Shown here: one piece after another, positions 23,899 to 38,040 of the stretch | How positions within the stretch are numbered: position 1 is the first letter of the stretch | Layout of the letters: every line of letters starts with the position of its first letter | Source of the DNA: Oppiella nova | Taxonomy: Eukaryota > Arthropoda > Arachnida > Sarcoptiformes > Oppiidae | Direction of reading: 5' to 3' | DNA: 56,328 nucleotides | Assembly (NCBI GenBank): GCA_905397405.1 | Contig: CAJPVJ010000032.1 | Location: 1-56,328 of the forward strand | Position numbers and translations under genes: made by a program | Notes under the pieces: model-generated | Database searches by the model: none | What the model was told of the DNA's origin: nothing | Seen by the model: only the letters and a program-made list of their open reading frames with translations

Positions 23899-25422
23899 AT
23901 ACGAATTAATTGTGTCTTATTATACACACCATTAGACTTACATTTAAATCTTAAATATTATATTTCATTCTTTGGGTTCACTCTATTGGTGAATTCAATG
24001 TACGGTAATGTCATTCTCTCTCTCTCTCTCTCTCTTTCTCTCAAAATTCAAAATGCGCCAAAAATCTTTACAAATAAATTATATTTCATTTAATGTATTG
24101 TTTAGTCCAATGAAGTCTCAAATGAGTGAGATTTTAGTATTGATCTCTAATTTTAGATATATTTTATATTTGGACCAATAATTATGTAACAATCAATACT
24201 CTACTTTATATATTTATACTTCATATGAATATACAATAATTATTATTGCCCTTAAAGTGACCTTATTTTCTACAAATATTTTATAAACAGTATTATTCAT
24301 ACAATACATGAAATATGTGACATTTTCCCATTTATTCTCATTCTTTCTAACAATTTGTATAAGATTTACATTTTTATGAATAAACAATTTGAAGTTCTTT
24401 CCAAAATAAAATTAATTTCTTTGATTTTGTATTTTGTATAACTTATAACTCAATCCAATTCAAGTATTATATATTTATCCATAAATTAATAATGAACAAT
24501 TCTCACCATTCATTATGAAACCACTCATATTCTAGCTTACACCTTTACTATGATAATGATTATAATTTATAATATTCAAATTACATTTATTGTTGTGCTT
24601 GCTTAATTTATCATTTTGACTACAGTCACTGAAATAAATTTATTTCAATTAAGTATAAATAACTTTTTATACAGTCCAATTTAGTGAATAAAATTATTTT
24701 TGTGTATAAAAATGCTTTAATTAAACTACCAATACAATTAAAATCAATATTTATAAAATACGCCAAGGTTTGTCTGAACAAAATCTATTTTTATTTCGGT
24801 TGATAGCTTACAAACCAAAATTGGGATTAATTTAGTAGATATTGTGATATGAAAATTCTAAAATAATGAATACAATTTGTATGATGTTAGATTCAGTATG
24901 TTATTTTACATATGTTTAATATAAAAGTGAAATGATAACTAGATTTTTGAAAACATACCAAAAACTTTTTGGCAAAAAGTGTTGCATTGGGATGACTATT
25001 GAAGAATACTGTAGAACTGAGAAGTGAGTGTCAAAAGAGTACAATATTTCTATTATAGTCTATAATGTTGTGAGTATTGTATTGCATAATACAGGTAGTG
25101 AACAGTTAGAATACTGTAGTATATTACCGGTAAAAATTACTACAGTATAATCATCATACAGTATTTGTTAATATAATTGTGTACTAAGTACACTGTACTT
25201 GATCTACTTGACTATAATAACTATACAGTAGTATCATATGATACCAGTTATAACGTTATACTGTTATGGTTTGTCGTTTACTTTTACAGTAATCCAATGA
25301 TTGGTTTAATGATTGCGTAACCATTGAAGTAATGCACTCATAGACTGAAGTGAATGAAAATCTCCATTCAGTCACTCAATACAATCAAAGCCTTTGTAAA
25401 CAAACATTGGTTGATAGGCTGA
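23899..25422. other. Spacer between innexin 2 and LDAH
   Basis: AT-rich, with a TC microsatellite at 24015-24042 just after innexin 2 and many TACAGTA/TACTGTA words at 25070-25270. No coding exon was recognised. The last 100-200 bp is presumably the LDAH promoter/5'UTR. Confidence 0.5.
24015..24042 (+). repeat. (TC)n microsatellite
   Basis: Dinucleotide TC repeat with one TTT interruption in the 3' flank of innexin 2. Confidence 0.75.
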
Positions 25423-27132
25423 ATGGCTGGAAGCGCTGATGACCATAGTCTTTGGCTCAAAATCAATGGAGTGGTCACTCGAGTGGTGCGCTTTGGTTTC
25501 AAAGAAGAGATCCGCGCGTTGAGGTCACCCATAGTGTTGATGATATCAGGTATGTGTTGTTCAGGACATTCACTTGACATACAGTATACAGTGAAGGTAA
25601 GCCAGGACAATCAATTCTGTAATCACGTGTTCACTGCTTTCTGCAATGTGTTTATGTCTGTGCAGCCCATAGTTTCATCATTATTAATGCCATTTATTGA
25701 CACCTTGCGTATGTCTACATTTAGTGGTCACTGTCTATGAGTAAGCGACGAATGTATGAGTAGTCGAGTCATAGTGTCTGACATACGCAAGGTGTCAATA
25801 AATGGCATTAATAATGATGAAACTATGGGCTGCACAGACATAAACACATTGCAGAAAGCAGTGAACACGTGATTACAGAATTGATTGTCCTGGCTTACCT
25901 TCACTGTACCAGTACCTGTAATATGTCATACTGTATTACGGTGTGAATCATTTATGATATAATAATACATTTTGTGATCATATGATAGGAAATCCTGGAG
26001 AAGTGGCCTATTATAGTGATCTGTTATATGAAGTACACTGCAAGACAGGACTGCCAGTGTTAGGTGTGTCCCACGCCGGACACAATGTGCCCCCAAAGGG
26101 TCATTCTCTGCCCGCCATCGCAGGTATGGTTTAATGACTGCATATACTGTATGATTGCATACAATGATGGTCTCAATGGTCTATCACTCGTATTGATTGC
26201 AATTTGCAGACAACGAGGACTTGTATTCACTGAACGGACAAATATTTCATAAGAAGTGTTTTATTGAAGAGTATATCTCTCGTGAATCAAAGCTTGTATT
26301 GATTGGACACTCAATTGGATGTTATATTGTCTTAGAATTACTGAATCGATACGACAGTATTCGGTCACAAGTACTTCAATTGATGTTTTTGGCACTTATT
26401 TACAATTCATAGACAACTCTTTCCATTTGATCCACAGGTCTTACATTCAATTCTCATTTTCCCAACCATTGAGTCCATGGGAGACACTTCTGAAGCACTT
26501 AAGTATAAGTTCTTATTTGGATGGTTTAAATATCCTCTCTTGGGATTAAGTTATATTTTGGACCAATTGAGAGATGATTACAAACAAAAATTGGTGGCAT
26601 TTATGCTGAGAATGGGTGGTGAGAAGGATGTTCCTCAATGTGTACTCACTTCGGCTACTAATCTCTTGCATCCAAACTGTTTGCGGGCTTTGATTCACAT
26701 GAGTCTCATTGAGTTCAAAACGGTATGACAACCATATGGCCAACCATTTCTATACAGTTGCCATAACTATAACAATACAGTAATCTCTGTAATTAAGTGA
26801 ATATTGTATCATAGTATATGATAGTGTAGCATAGTATCATGGTGATATTGTACACGATTTATTGTAACTGTATCATTCATTTCTACCCAAAGGTTAATCA
26901 ATTGAATAGAGAAGCGATTGAGAGGAACGAACAGAAGTTGACATTTCTTTATGGAGACTGTGATCAGTGGTGTCCACTCGAGTACTACCGGCGCATTCAC
27001 CTCTTGTATCCCAATTGTGATATAAGACTTTGTCTCAAACACATGAACCACGCGTTTGTCATGAATAGAGAGTCCACTTCCAAAGTGTGTCAACTAATTG
27101 TCCATCAAATGAGTTCAATAGTGAATTACTGA
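25423..27132 (+). CDS. LDAH: Lipid droplet-associated hydrolase, 315 aa
   Basis: An alpha/beta-hydrolase of lipid droplets (C2orf43; CG9186/sturkopf in flies) linked to sterol ester/lipid handling. Exons 25423-25549, 25989-26123, 26210-26370, 26438-26722 and 26893-27132 join in frame. The oxyanion-loop motif SGNPGEVAYYSDL spans the exon 1/2 join. The nucleophile elbow is GHSIG (Ser) in exon 3. FLFGWFKYPLLGLSYILD is a hydrophobic segment that fits the family's droplet-anchoring region. The acid is in GDCDQWCP and the His in MNHAFVM, in exon 5. Length fits the family (about 300-325). Intron 1 contains a perfect 129-bp-arm inverted repeat. Confidence 0.92.
25587..25908. repeat. Near-perfect long inverted repeat in LDAH intron 1
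   Basis: Arms 25587-25715 and 25780-25908 (129 bp each) appear identical as reverse complements, with a 64-bp spacer. The whole lies inside intron 1 (25550-25988), so the pre-mRNA would fold into a long hairpin. The near-absence of mismatches points to recent origin. Confidence 0.92.
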
Positions 27133-28223
27133 CCAACTCTTAGATTGTTGTGTCGATACGATAAATATTGATTATTACAGCACTCTATAAGTCTAACTTT
27201 ATTTTTCAAATAGTTTCATAAACCAAATTTTAAAATTTTATACAATTTCAAGTGTTAGCATTCATTTCAATGAATGGTCACAAATTAACATTGTTTTATA
27301 TTAATTAGCATAATAATTTTATGTTAATTCATTAAACTAAATCAATTTAAATATGTTGTATAACTGTAATTCTCTGAACACAATCTAGTTGAATATCTTA
27401 AAATTGAGAAATAAGGTATACCTGATACTTGATTCACTTAATTCATTTAAATCTCATAATTTGTAATAACTCCTGACGAAGGCTCCGTTTAGGACCGTAA
27501 GTACTCGAATATTCAGATCTAATAAATATCATTAAATCACTACTAAGTCTAAAAAGTTACTGTATTTATATCATATCTAAGGTATAATACTGTATTCTAA
27601 AAGTTTAAAAGTATATTTTTATCCACTTTTCACATGTTTTTGCCGTAATTTATAGAAAGTTAATGCTATGATATGAGTAGGGAAAGACACGCGCCCGCCA
27701 AGGCGTACTGGGCGCGTGCCCAGGGCATGCCCAGCGTATTCGAGACGTGCCCGCCCGCCCAGTTTTAAACATTAAAACTTAATTAATTAATTAATTATAA
27801 GTTAAATTAAAAGTTAGTCTTTTTATAAACATTTATCCTTACTACTAGCATAATTAGTTAAAAAAACAACCACAAAATATTCTGTATTTTACTAGATTTA
27901 ACAAAATGTCTGGTAAAGTCGCGCCCAATGCGCCCAATGTGCAACAAATATGTCTGCATATAATAATAATAGTCCCCCTTTTCACCCCTTATTACAGGGC
28001 GTAATCTATGAGAGTAGTGCTTAGCCCCTCCATTTTTTGGGCATGCCGGGCGGGCGCGGACGAACTACTCGCACGCCCGCCAATCGTCGTTCACTATGAG
28101 TAGTACTCGTGTATAGCGTGTACTGTAAGCCGGGTTTGAGTTGATTCTGTGATTCACTGATACTGTCATTAATAGCAACAGTAGTGTTGATACACGTGTT
28201 GTCCACAGACAAGACATCGGATA
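27133..28223. other. Spacer between LDAH and STT3A
   Basis: AT-rich 3' flank of LDAH. At 27470-27535 there is a short retroelement-3'-end-like piece (CTGACGAAGGCTCCGTTTAGG, then TACTCG). The hAT-like element at 27680-28100 follows, then about 120 bp of STT3A 5' flank. No gene was seen. Confidence 0.5.
27680..28100 (+). repeat. GC-ended dispersed element, left copy (inverted partner at 31572)
   Basis: The ends are rich in GCCCGCC/GGCGGGC (start GAAAGACACGCGCCCGCC), with an AT-rich middle. An inverted copy lies at 31572-31986, homologous end to end including AATGTCTGGTAAAGTCGCGC. It is probably a non-autonomous hAT-like transposon; no frame was recognised. Confidence 0.85.
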
Positions 28224-30856
<2,633 letters not shown>

Positions 30857-31113
30857 CCACTGCTCATCCGTGGCTTAACTCCTAGTCTTGAATGGTATTG
30901 ACATGAAAGGGACAAAAGTGTGGCAAAAGTGGGCCAATCGTACTATTTTTGATTCAAACATTTCATTACTTTATCTAATTTTCTTATGAAAGCAATATTA
31001 TGTAACATATTATGAATGAGTGGATCCATGGATAGTAACAATCGATGGGTCTTATGATAAGTTGGGCTTATTTTTATTGAAACAAATAATACAAATGTTG
31101 TCATAAGACATGT
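30857..31113. other. Intergenic 3'-3' spacer between STT3A and CHRAC1
   Basis: About 260 bp between two converging stop codons. It is AT-rich and holds the 3'UTRs of both genes; AATAAT-type poly(A) words lie near 31085 on the plus strand. Confidence 0.5.
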
Positions 31114-31539
31114 CTAATGCTTGTGGTCTCGACCGACACTCTTGTGTTGCTTCTCGTATTCTGTGACCAATCGGTCGAAGTCTCGAACCGTCATCTTCTG
31201 CGGCAAAATGTCCTGAAGGAAAGCCATCCGCTTATGAGTGGCCACAACATGAGCCAAGTCTTTGTACTCCAATTGGTCTCCACTGTGACTCTCGTCCAGT
31301 GAATCGCCAACTAATTGACTGATGAATAGTTTCTGTAGTGAGTCAACAATAACCACATTAATCACTATCACAGCAACAGTAATGGTAAGAGTGGTGACAC
31401 TGACCGCCGAGTGTGCTGTCAATGCGATGGCTTCAGGACTGATGGACGACACGTCCGGTGAAGAGCGCATAATTGTCTTCACTCGAGTCAACGGTAGAGC
31501 GCAGGCCTTCCTCTTGTGTGCCGAAGACCTCTCTTCCAT
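31114..31539 (-). CDS. CHRAC1: Chromatin accessibility complex subunit CHRAC1 (Chrac-16-like), 117 aa
   Basis: A small histone-fold protein that pairs with the POLE3/Chrac-14 type partner in the ISWI/ACF CHRAC remodeller. Exon 1 is 31539-31405 and exon 2 is 31332-31114. The histone-fold signature LPLTRVKTIMRSSPDVSSIS is in exon 1; FLQDILPQKMTVRDFDRLV closes the fold in exon 2. I removed a 72-bp intron (31404-31333, GTCAGT...CTACAG), because ALTAHSA joined to KLFISQLV gives a family-like helix. The intron is in phase 0 and has no stop, so the unspliced frame is also open. The start at 31539 (MEERSSAHKRK) is preferred: the upstream Met codons lie inside a transposon. Divergent from NDUFV1. Confidence 0.85.
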   Translation of the reverse strand: MEERSSAHKRKACALPLTRVKTIMRSSPDVSSISPEAIALTAHSAVSVTTLTITVAVIVINVVIVDSLQKLFISQLVGDSLDESHSGDQLEYKDLAHVVATHKRMAFLQDILPQKMTVRDFDRLVTEYEKQHKSVGRDHKH

Positions 31540-31571
31540 CTCTGTCTTCAATAATATTGTATTCACTTGTG

Positions 31572-31986
31572 AGTAGTGAACGACGGTTGGGCGGGCGCTA
31601 AAGTAATACGCCCGGCACATGCACATCAAAATGTCAGGGGTTAACCACTTTCATATATTACGTCCGGTAATAAGGAGTGAAAAGGGGGGACATTTGCTAT
31701 TATATGCAGACGTATTTGTTGCACATAGGGCGCATTGGGCGCGACTTTACCAGACATTTTGTTAAATATTGTAAAATACAGAATATTTTGTGGTTGTCTT
31801 TAAACTAATTAGACGCTAGTAGTAAGGATAAATGTTTTTAAAAAGACTAACTTTTAATCTAACTTATAATTAATTAATTAGTTTTAATGTTAAAAACTGG
31901 GCGGGCGGGCACGTCTAGAATACGCTGGGCATGCCCTGGGCGCGCGCCCAGTACGCCTTGGCGGGCGTGGGCACGTGTCTTTCCCA
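31572..31986 (-). repeat. GC-ended dispersed element, right copy
   Basis: Inverted relative to the copy at 27680-28100 and homologous over its full length, with scattered mismatches and small indels. The GCCCGCC-rich end faces NDUFV1. Confidence 0.85.
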
Positions 31987-32073
31987 CATACAATGGATGA
32001 ACCGTATGATAGTTTGGCACATTTGAAGACATCATTAGTGGAGTGAACAGTAGTGTTGTTATTGTTGTGACTG

Positions 32074-32111
32074 TGAAGTGATCAGTGAAGTGATCAGTGA
32101 AGTGATCAGTG
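32074..32111 (+). repeat. 13-bp tandem repeat (about 3 units) in NDUFV1 5' region
   Basis: The unit GTGAAGTGATCAG is repeated three times, about 30 bp before the NDUFV1 ATG. Each unit contains the palindrome TGATCA. Too short for a CRISPR or satellite. Confidence 0.8.
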
Positions 32112-32137
32112 GTAACGTTAGCCTCTTGTCCGCCACA

Positions 32138-33860
32138 ATGAGACTCATCAGCCATCGGATCCAAAGCAGTGAGAAGTCATACATTGATCGATGCAATAGT
32201 TGTGATGATATGTCATTGTTTGCAGTCATACCTCTCACAGTGACGCCTGTGTCCCGATGTCTGTCCACCACTCCTACCACTCCTCCACAGAAGGTCTGTC
32301 TGTGTGTTAATCTTGTGAGACATGTGATGATATGATGTATGGTTTGATGGTATGTGCAGACAAAGTACGGTCCTCTGCAAGACTCGGACCGAATCTTCAC
32401 GAATCTGTACGGAAGACACGATTGGAAACTGAAGGGCGCTCTGAGACGGGTATGCGTTGAGTGTATTGTCTGTTAGTGTCTGTAGTGACCACACATTGTC
32501 CACACATTGACTGCACTTCAGGGCGATTGGTATAAAACCAAAGAGATTCTACTTCGCGGTCACGAATGGATTATCAATGAAGTGAAGGCGTCAGGTCTGA
32601 GGGGAAGGGGTGGCGCCGGCTTTCCCACGGGTCTGAAGTGGAGTTTCATGAATAAGCCGCCGGACGGGAGACCCAAGTATTTGGTGGTGAACGCGGACGA
32701 GGGTGAGCCGGGCACCTGTAAGGACAGGGAGATCATGCGCCACGACCCGCATAAGCTCATAGAGGGCTGTTTGGTGGCCGGGCGTGCGATGGGAGCCATT
32801 GCCGCCTACATCTACATTAGGGGTGAGTTTTACAACGAGGCCTCAAACCTACAACTGGCCATTCGGGAGGCCTATGAGGCGGGTCTTATCGGTCGCAACG
32901 CGTGTCAAAGTGGATACGACTTTGATGTATACGTTCACAGAGGCGCCGGCGCCTACATCTGCGGAGAGGAAACCGCGTTAATCGAGTCCATCGAAGGTAA
33001 ACAGGGAAAGCCTCGACTTAAGCCTCCCTTTCCGGCAGACATCGGAGTGTTTGGCTGTCCCACCACTGTGTCCAACGTGGAGACAGTGGCGGTGGCGCCC
33101 ACTATCTGTCGGAGGGGCGGCTCTTGGTTTGTGTCGTTCGGTCGCACCCGAAACAGCGGCACAAAGCTGTTCAACATCTCGGGTCATGTGACCAATCCGT
33201 GTACTGTCGAGGAGGAGATGTCTATACCATTGAAGGAACTCATAGAAAGGCACTGCGGAGGAGTGATCGGTGGTTGGGATAACCTGTTGGGTGTCATTCC
33301 TGGCGGCTCTTCCACTCCTATTATACCGAAGAAAGTGTGCGAAGAAGTACTTATGGACTTCGACTCACTGTTGGCCGCGCAGTCAGGTCTGGGAACGGCT
33401 GCTCTCATCGTAATGAACAGACAGACAGATGTGGTGAAAGCCATCGCACGACTCCTCACTTTTTACAAACACGAGAGCTGTGGCCAAGTGAGTGATTGAG
33501 TGAGTACTGCCTGTCCACTGACTGTTGCCTACACTAGTGTACGCCATGTCGGGAAGGGGTGGGCTGGCTCAACAAGATCATGTGGCGCTTCGTGGAGGGC
33601 AACGCCACCGCACCCGAGATCGACATGATCTACGAGATGAGCAAACAGATCGAGGGACACACCATCTGCGCGCTCGGGGATGCCGCCGCCTGGCCCGTAC
33701 AGGTACGCCCCCACCACCACTGCCCCCACTCCTCACTCATTCTTGTCTATCTCTACCGTAGGGTTTAATTCGTCACTTTAGGCCTGAAATCGAGGCCCGA
33801 ATCAAGGCTTACGCTGAGAGCCAGGCGTCTGTCCGGAAGGTCAGTGCGAGTGTCAGCTAA
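32138..33860 (+). CDS. NDUFV1: NADH dehydrogenase (ubiquinone) flavoprotein 1, 472 aa
   Basis: The 51-kDa subunit of mitochondrial complex I, binding NADH, FMN and cluster N3. Exons 32138-32168, 32226-32293, 32360-32449, 32522-33487, 33538-33702 and 33762-33860 join in frame. The first about 30 residues (Arg/Ser/Thr-rich, no acidic residue) are a likely mitochondrial presequence. [10 protein letters not shown] and the [14 protein letters not shown] stretch form the FMN/NADH site, and [14 protein letters not shown] is conserved. Cluster ligands are in ESCGQ|CTPCREG (split by intron 4) and HTICALGD. The GLIRHFRPE end is canonical. Human length is 464, so this is full length. Confidence 0.97.
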
Positions 33861-35945
33861 TACTGGAATCACTTGTATTGATACAGAACTACATGTAATG
33901 AGTATAAATCTATAACTATTGGTTTGAATTGTTTATTAGTCTGTTGTAAGCATTAGTTATCAATAAATAAATGGATAATTTATAATTGAAAACAACAACA
34001 TATCCATAATATCCATAATAACATAATTTGTTTGTTTGTTCACTTCTCATGGATTTATGCAAACAATCAAACAGTGGTTGTGATCAACAAACAAACATTG
34101 AATGCAAGTATTGCTTCATTTCAGTCCATACAGTATTGTATTATTCAAGTAACATAGCATTGATTGCAATAGCATTGGCATAGCATTGGCCATAGCAATA
34201 GCATTGACTATATTTAATATTACTGTTAATACACAATGTAGTAAACAGTGACAGTATAGCCAACACTGGTGTCAATAGTGTATGCAATGATTGCTCAATA
34301 GTTACGCCAGACTCGAGTCATACAAAAATAAATACTAGTCTTACAAGTGTTACGCAAAACACACACGACTAAGGCGTGCCTCCACTTTGGGCACCCCTTG
34401 GGGGCCGCACTCCACTCAACTCGCACTGTACTGCAAGTGTACAGACCGGGCATGTGCCAAACGGGTGGGTGTAGTGGTGTATTGCCCAACACTGTACTCA
34501 ATTGAGTAATACCAAGTGTATGAGACCAATGCATACATACAGTAATACATTGAGTGATACGCGATTGAAATGCTTTTCGCAATATTTCCCAATTGTGTAC
34601 AACTATTGCCACAATCTATGAATCCAATGAATGCCATGAATGGTGAGTATTAGCTGTAATCTGTAATACAGTTATCACACCAACACCACAACCGTAATGC
34701 CAAATGTGTGGTCAGTACGACAGTGTATGATATGATATGTACGGTACAGTACAACAATGATAGTGTACACCTGATACAGTTGACCAATACTTTGCTTATT
34801 ACCGTTACTGATAGTGAGTGCTGCGAATGGTGTACACTATTGTACACTAACTACTGTATCTGTTATATAAACATATCATACGGTATGTGATATTGTATTC
34901 AATATAATCGATGCTCACTATTGTTGAGTGTGAATGACCTAACACTACAGTGCCATACAGTGTATGCTATGCTATGCTATGCTATAGTCAATATGAATGG
35001 TGTACTTGATGCTACCTTTGATAGAGCCCTACCTATTTTGGTATGAACTGCAATATGTGGTCAAATGTGTGGATTGAATGAAATAGTGGTAAGTATTGCA
35101 GTGATTGTTGTTGTAATGCATGTGAAAAGTGTTTCATTGATGACTATAATACACAGCGTTGTTGTAGTGTTCAGTGATTGGCCACCACTCAGGATATGAT
35201 GTGTTATGTGTTATAGCAATGAATGGCATCACAGATAAGGTCTTTCATCTCTTGTCAGCAATCATTCAATCGTTGCATTCATACCATTGAAAGCCATCTC
35301 ATGATCACTACTCACTGTTTGTGTCCCTTTTATCCCTTATATCCATATGATTGTCAATTGTTCCGGTAATACAGTAATACAGGTATTGAATTAGTGTCCA
35401 TTTTACCTTTCATATTGTACACTGTATGTGACTGCACTTGATTTGGTAGACTTGTGGTGAAACTGTATACTGTATTATAGCAAGTGATCTTATTGCTAAA
35501 TTGATCACATTGCTATCACATTACTATCATTGTCATATTGTATTTATAGTGTAACTCTAATTAATCAATGAATGATCAATGTTTGCAGAGATGTCCATGA
35601 CTGCCATGACTGAGCAATAGGGTGCTGTGGACTGGTGTGTAGCCAGTGATCAGTGTCATCAGTGTTGGTATCAGTGGTGTCTGTGCTGGTGATCACGTAC
35701 TCTCATCTCTACTGAAGTAGTGATATAAACCTCTCACAACTATCACAGCTTAGCTGTGGTGACAATCATAGCAATCAGAGGAGTATTGCTCGGCATATGT
35801 GTTAATATTTCATCACTTATTCCTCATTGCAATCATTATCTCAAGAGTGACTCATTTCTGTGATATATTACATTCTATGCCACTCTTGACGCCATTGTCT
35901 CTCTATTACTAATTAATTGTCGGACTATTAGTTAAATCACATGAA
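33861..35945. other. Gene-free stretch between NDUFV1 and tribbles
   Basis: About 2.1 kb less AT-rich than other spacers, dominated by simple words (CAATAGCATTGGCATAGC near 34155-34210, (CTATG)n near 34964-34987, many TACAGTA). The open frames here (for example 34295-34612 minus) are low-complexity and unrelated to known proteins. It probably includes tribbles promoter/5'UTR, perhaps a non-coding exon. Confidence 0.5.
34964..34987 (+). repeat. (CTATG)n short tandem repeat
   Basis: Four to five units of a pentamer, in the spacer upstream of tribbles. Confidence 0.75.
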
Positions 35946-37320
35946 ATGAGTTTCCCATTGAATGGATCGTCGCAGTCATCAACGGAAAGACGTCCCTCAC
36001 GTCTGGATCTAAGCAAAGCAAAGCCAAAGCAATCGAGGGAAGAGGACAAGTCGTGGTCTAACCTGAGTCCTAACTTACAGCCCCCGACACCACCAATTTT
36101 GGCCACAAATGTCACCTCCGATGTCTGCCTTCCGGCCTATTTTGGGGACAGATATGTATTGGTGTCTCAGTTCGAGACGAGTAATCTGTTTCGTTGTATT
36201 GATATTCAAACCAACTCTGAGTTCTGTTGCAAAGTATGTATCCATTGATTGCCTCATGAATTATATGTGAACTAATGGTGTGATTGTGATGTGTTTACTG
36301 CATGACAGATTGTTCCTACAAAAAGCTATCACCAGTTCCTGTCGGGTCACTTGCGAATGGACGGCCATTCAGCTATCAATCGAGTGGAGGAGGTTCTGGT
36401 GGCCAAACAACACACATATGTATTATTCGCGCCGGCGTTCGGAGACTTGCATTCATACGTGAGGAGCAAAAAGAGATTACGAGAATCAGAAGCCATTCAT
36501 TTGTTTCATCAAATCGTTACGATTGTCGCCGATTGTCATAAGAATGGAATCATTTTAAGAGATCTTAAACTCAGAAAATTTTTATTTGCTAATAAAGAAA
36601 GGTATGAATGAATGACACACTCGTACTGTACTGTACTCTAGACTCGGATACAGTGAAGAGTGACTGTTTGGCTGTAGGACTGTCGCACTAATTGATGTGT
36701 TTATGTCTAGAACTGTGTTAAAACTCGAGACTCTGGAAGACGCGGCAGTTCTGGACGACTGCGACGACGATATGCTGAGCGACAAACACGGCTGTCCCGC
36801 ATATGTGAGTCCGGAGATACTGTCGGTGAGCAGAGGCACCTACTCTGCCAGACAGGCCGACTGTTGGTCGTTGGGAGTGATAGTGTACACACTCCTTGTG
36901 GGCCGATATCCGTTCCACGACATGAACCCCTCTCTCTTGTTCTGTAAGATCAGGAGAGGAATGTATGTGATTCCTGACTCTCTCTCACCGCACGCCAAGT
37001 GTCTCATCCGTAGTCTTATGCGACTCGAACCCAGCGAACGACTTTCTGCTGAAGACATACTATCGCATCGTTGGTTCAAAAACTACCGGTCCATCAATAA
37101 TTGCAAACATAACAAGACTGCCACCAATGCCAACACCGCCGCCAGTAACCAAACTGCAGCCCTAACTACCAGTGCCTCGTCCTCACACTCGACTCACTCA
37201 ATGGACTATAGCTGCAAATCTGTTCACCTTTCCTGCGATCAAACAGTTCCCGATCTTATCGACAATGACTCCGACACTGAAGACTCAACTCTCACTCAAT
37301 CATTGACTTCTGATGTTTGA
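35946..37320 (+). CDS. trbl: Tribbles pseudokinase, 396 aa
   Basis: A scaffold pseudokinase that brings substrates (C/EBP, string/Cdc25) to the COP1 ubiquitin ligase and modulates Akt/MAPK signalling. Exons 35946-36233, 36309-36601 and 36711-37320. A disordered Ser/Pro-rich N-terminus of about 60 residues is followed by the kinase-like fold. The FCCKIV strand keeps the Lys, the catalytic loop is [11 protein letters not shown] (HRD changed to LRD), and the metal-binding DFG is replaced by LETLED. The C-lobe includes [31 protein letters not shown] and [14 protein letters not shown]. After an Asn/Thr/Ser linker, DQTVPD (about residues 370-375) matches the COP1-binding DQxxPE/D motif. Everything expected is present. 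Confidence 0.96.
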
Positions 37321-37957
37321 GTGGTATTTGGTGTGAAGTGTTGACCAAAAAGATCATAAATCGGATTAATAATGAACTCAACCGTAAACACTGAACTCAC
37401 TCTTAGTTTGTCTTTATTTGAATAATTAATTATATTTGTACTTAAAATAACTTAATTTAATATATGAATGACTCGAACTATCACTCGTAAGCTTTAATGT
37501 TATATATAGTAATTTAATAGACATTATGTTCACTCAATTCCTCGGTAATCGTCGACTTATGTTCATTTCAAGACATTATCCATAATATGTATACCAATGT
37601 ATACCACAAACCAATTGTCATATCTTCCAAATATAATTGATATTCCAAAGTATGGCCGCTATTATCAATTCATTGTCTATTTTAAATACATTTCATTTCA
37701 TTGCAACCAAAGCTATTCATTTGAATTCAATAATTATTATTGTTAACATGTATTATCATTCAATTAAACATTGAACAGTGTTTTCATATAATTTTCACTA
37801 CAGTTAATAATAAAAATAAGCTTAAACTATATTTGTTAGTAAATGTATGTTGTGATTATTGTTACTCTAATAACTACAGTATATTATTGGACAGTAGTTC
37901 ATGTATCGGCTGTACAGTGTACACAGTGTACAGTACAGTGTAGAACATGAAAAAGTG
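37321..37957. other. 3' flank of tribbles, AT-rich
   Basis: No gene. Poly(A) signals (AATAAT/AATAAA-like words) are near 37420-37440. TACAGTGTACA words lie at 37910-37940, just before the tRNA. Confidence 0.5.
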
Positions 37958-37964
37958 AAAAAAA
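37958..37964 (-). terminator. RNA polymerase III terminator of tRNA-Pro
   Basis: Seven T residues on the minus strand, 4 bases after the 3' end of the tRNA, as expected for Pol III. Confidence 0.85.
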
Positions 37965-37968
37965 GACC

Positions 37969-38040
37969 GGGCTCAGCCGGGATTTGAACCCGGGACCTCT
38001 CGCACCCGAAGCGAGAATCATACCCCTAGACCACTGAGCC
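37969..38040 (-). tRNA. tRNA-Pro (anticodon CGG)
   Basis: 72 nt, no intron. The acceptor arm GGCTCAG pairs with CTGAGCC and the discriminator is C. The D-arm/A box is TGGTCTAGGGG, the anticodon stem-loop is TCTCGCTTCGGGTGCGAGA with CGG, and the B box is GGTTCAAATCC. It differs from the common animal tRNA-Pro only in compensated acceptor-stem bases, so it looks functional. Confidence 0.96.

Larger units (their letters stand above)
31540..32137. promoter_or_regulatory. Divergent promoter region CHRAC1/NDUFV1 with transposon copy
   Basis: About 600 bp between the two start codons. A transposon copy (31572-31986) occupies most of it and reaches to within about 33 bp of the CHRAC1 ATG. The NDUFV1 5'UTR side holds three 13-bp direct repeats at about 32074-32111. 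Confidence 0.5.

Noticed and set aside
31540-31629. Upstream Met codons extending CHRAC1
   Set aside because: They mostly fall inside the transposon copy and add residues not seen in the family.
32074-32111. Regular short repeats (possible CRISPR)
   Set aside because: Three 13-bp tandem units without spacers in a eukaryotic 5'UTR.
34295-34847. Minus-strand frames of 65-105 codons
   Set aside because: Simple-sequence, TACAGTA-rich DNA; translations rich in Tyr/Ser/His without motifs.
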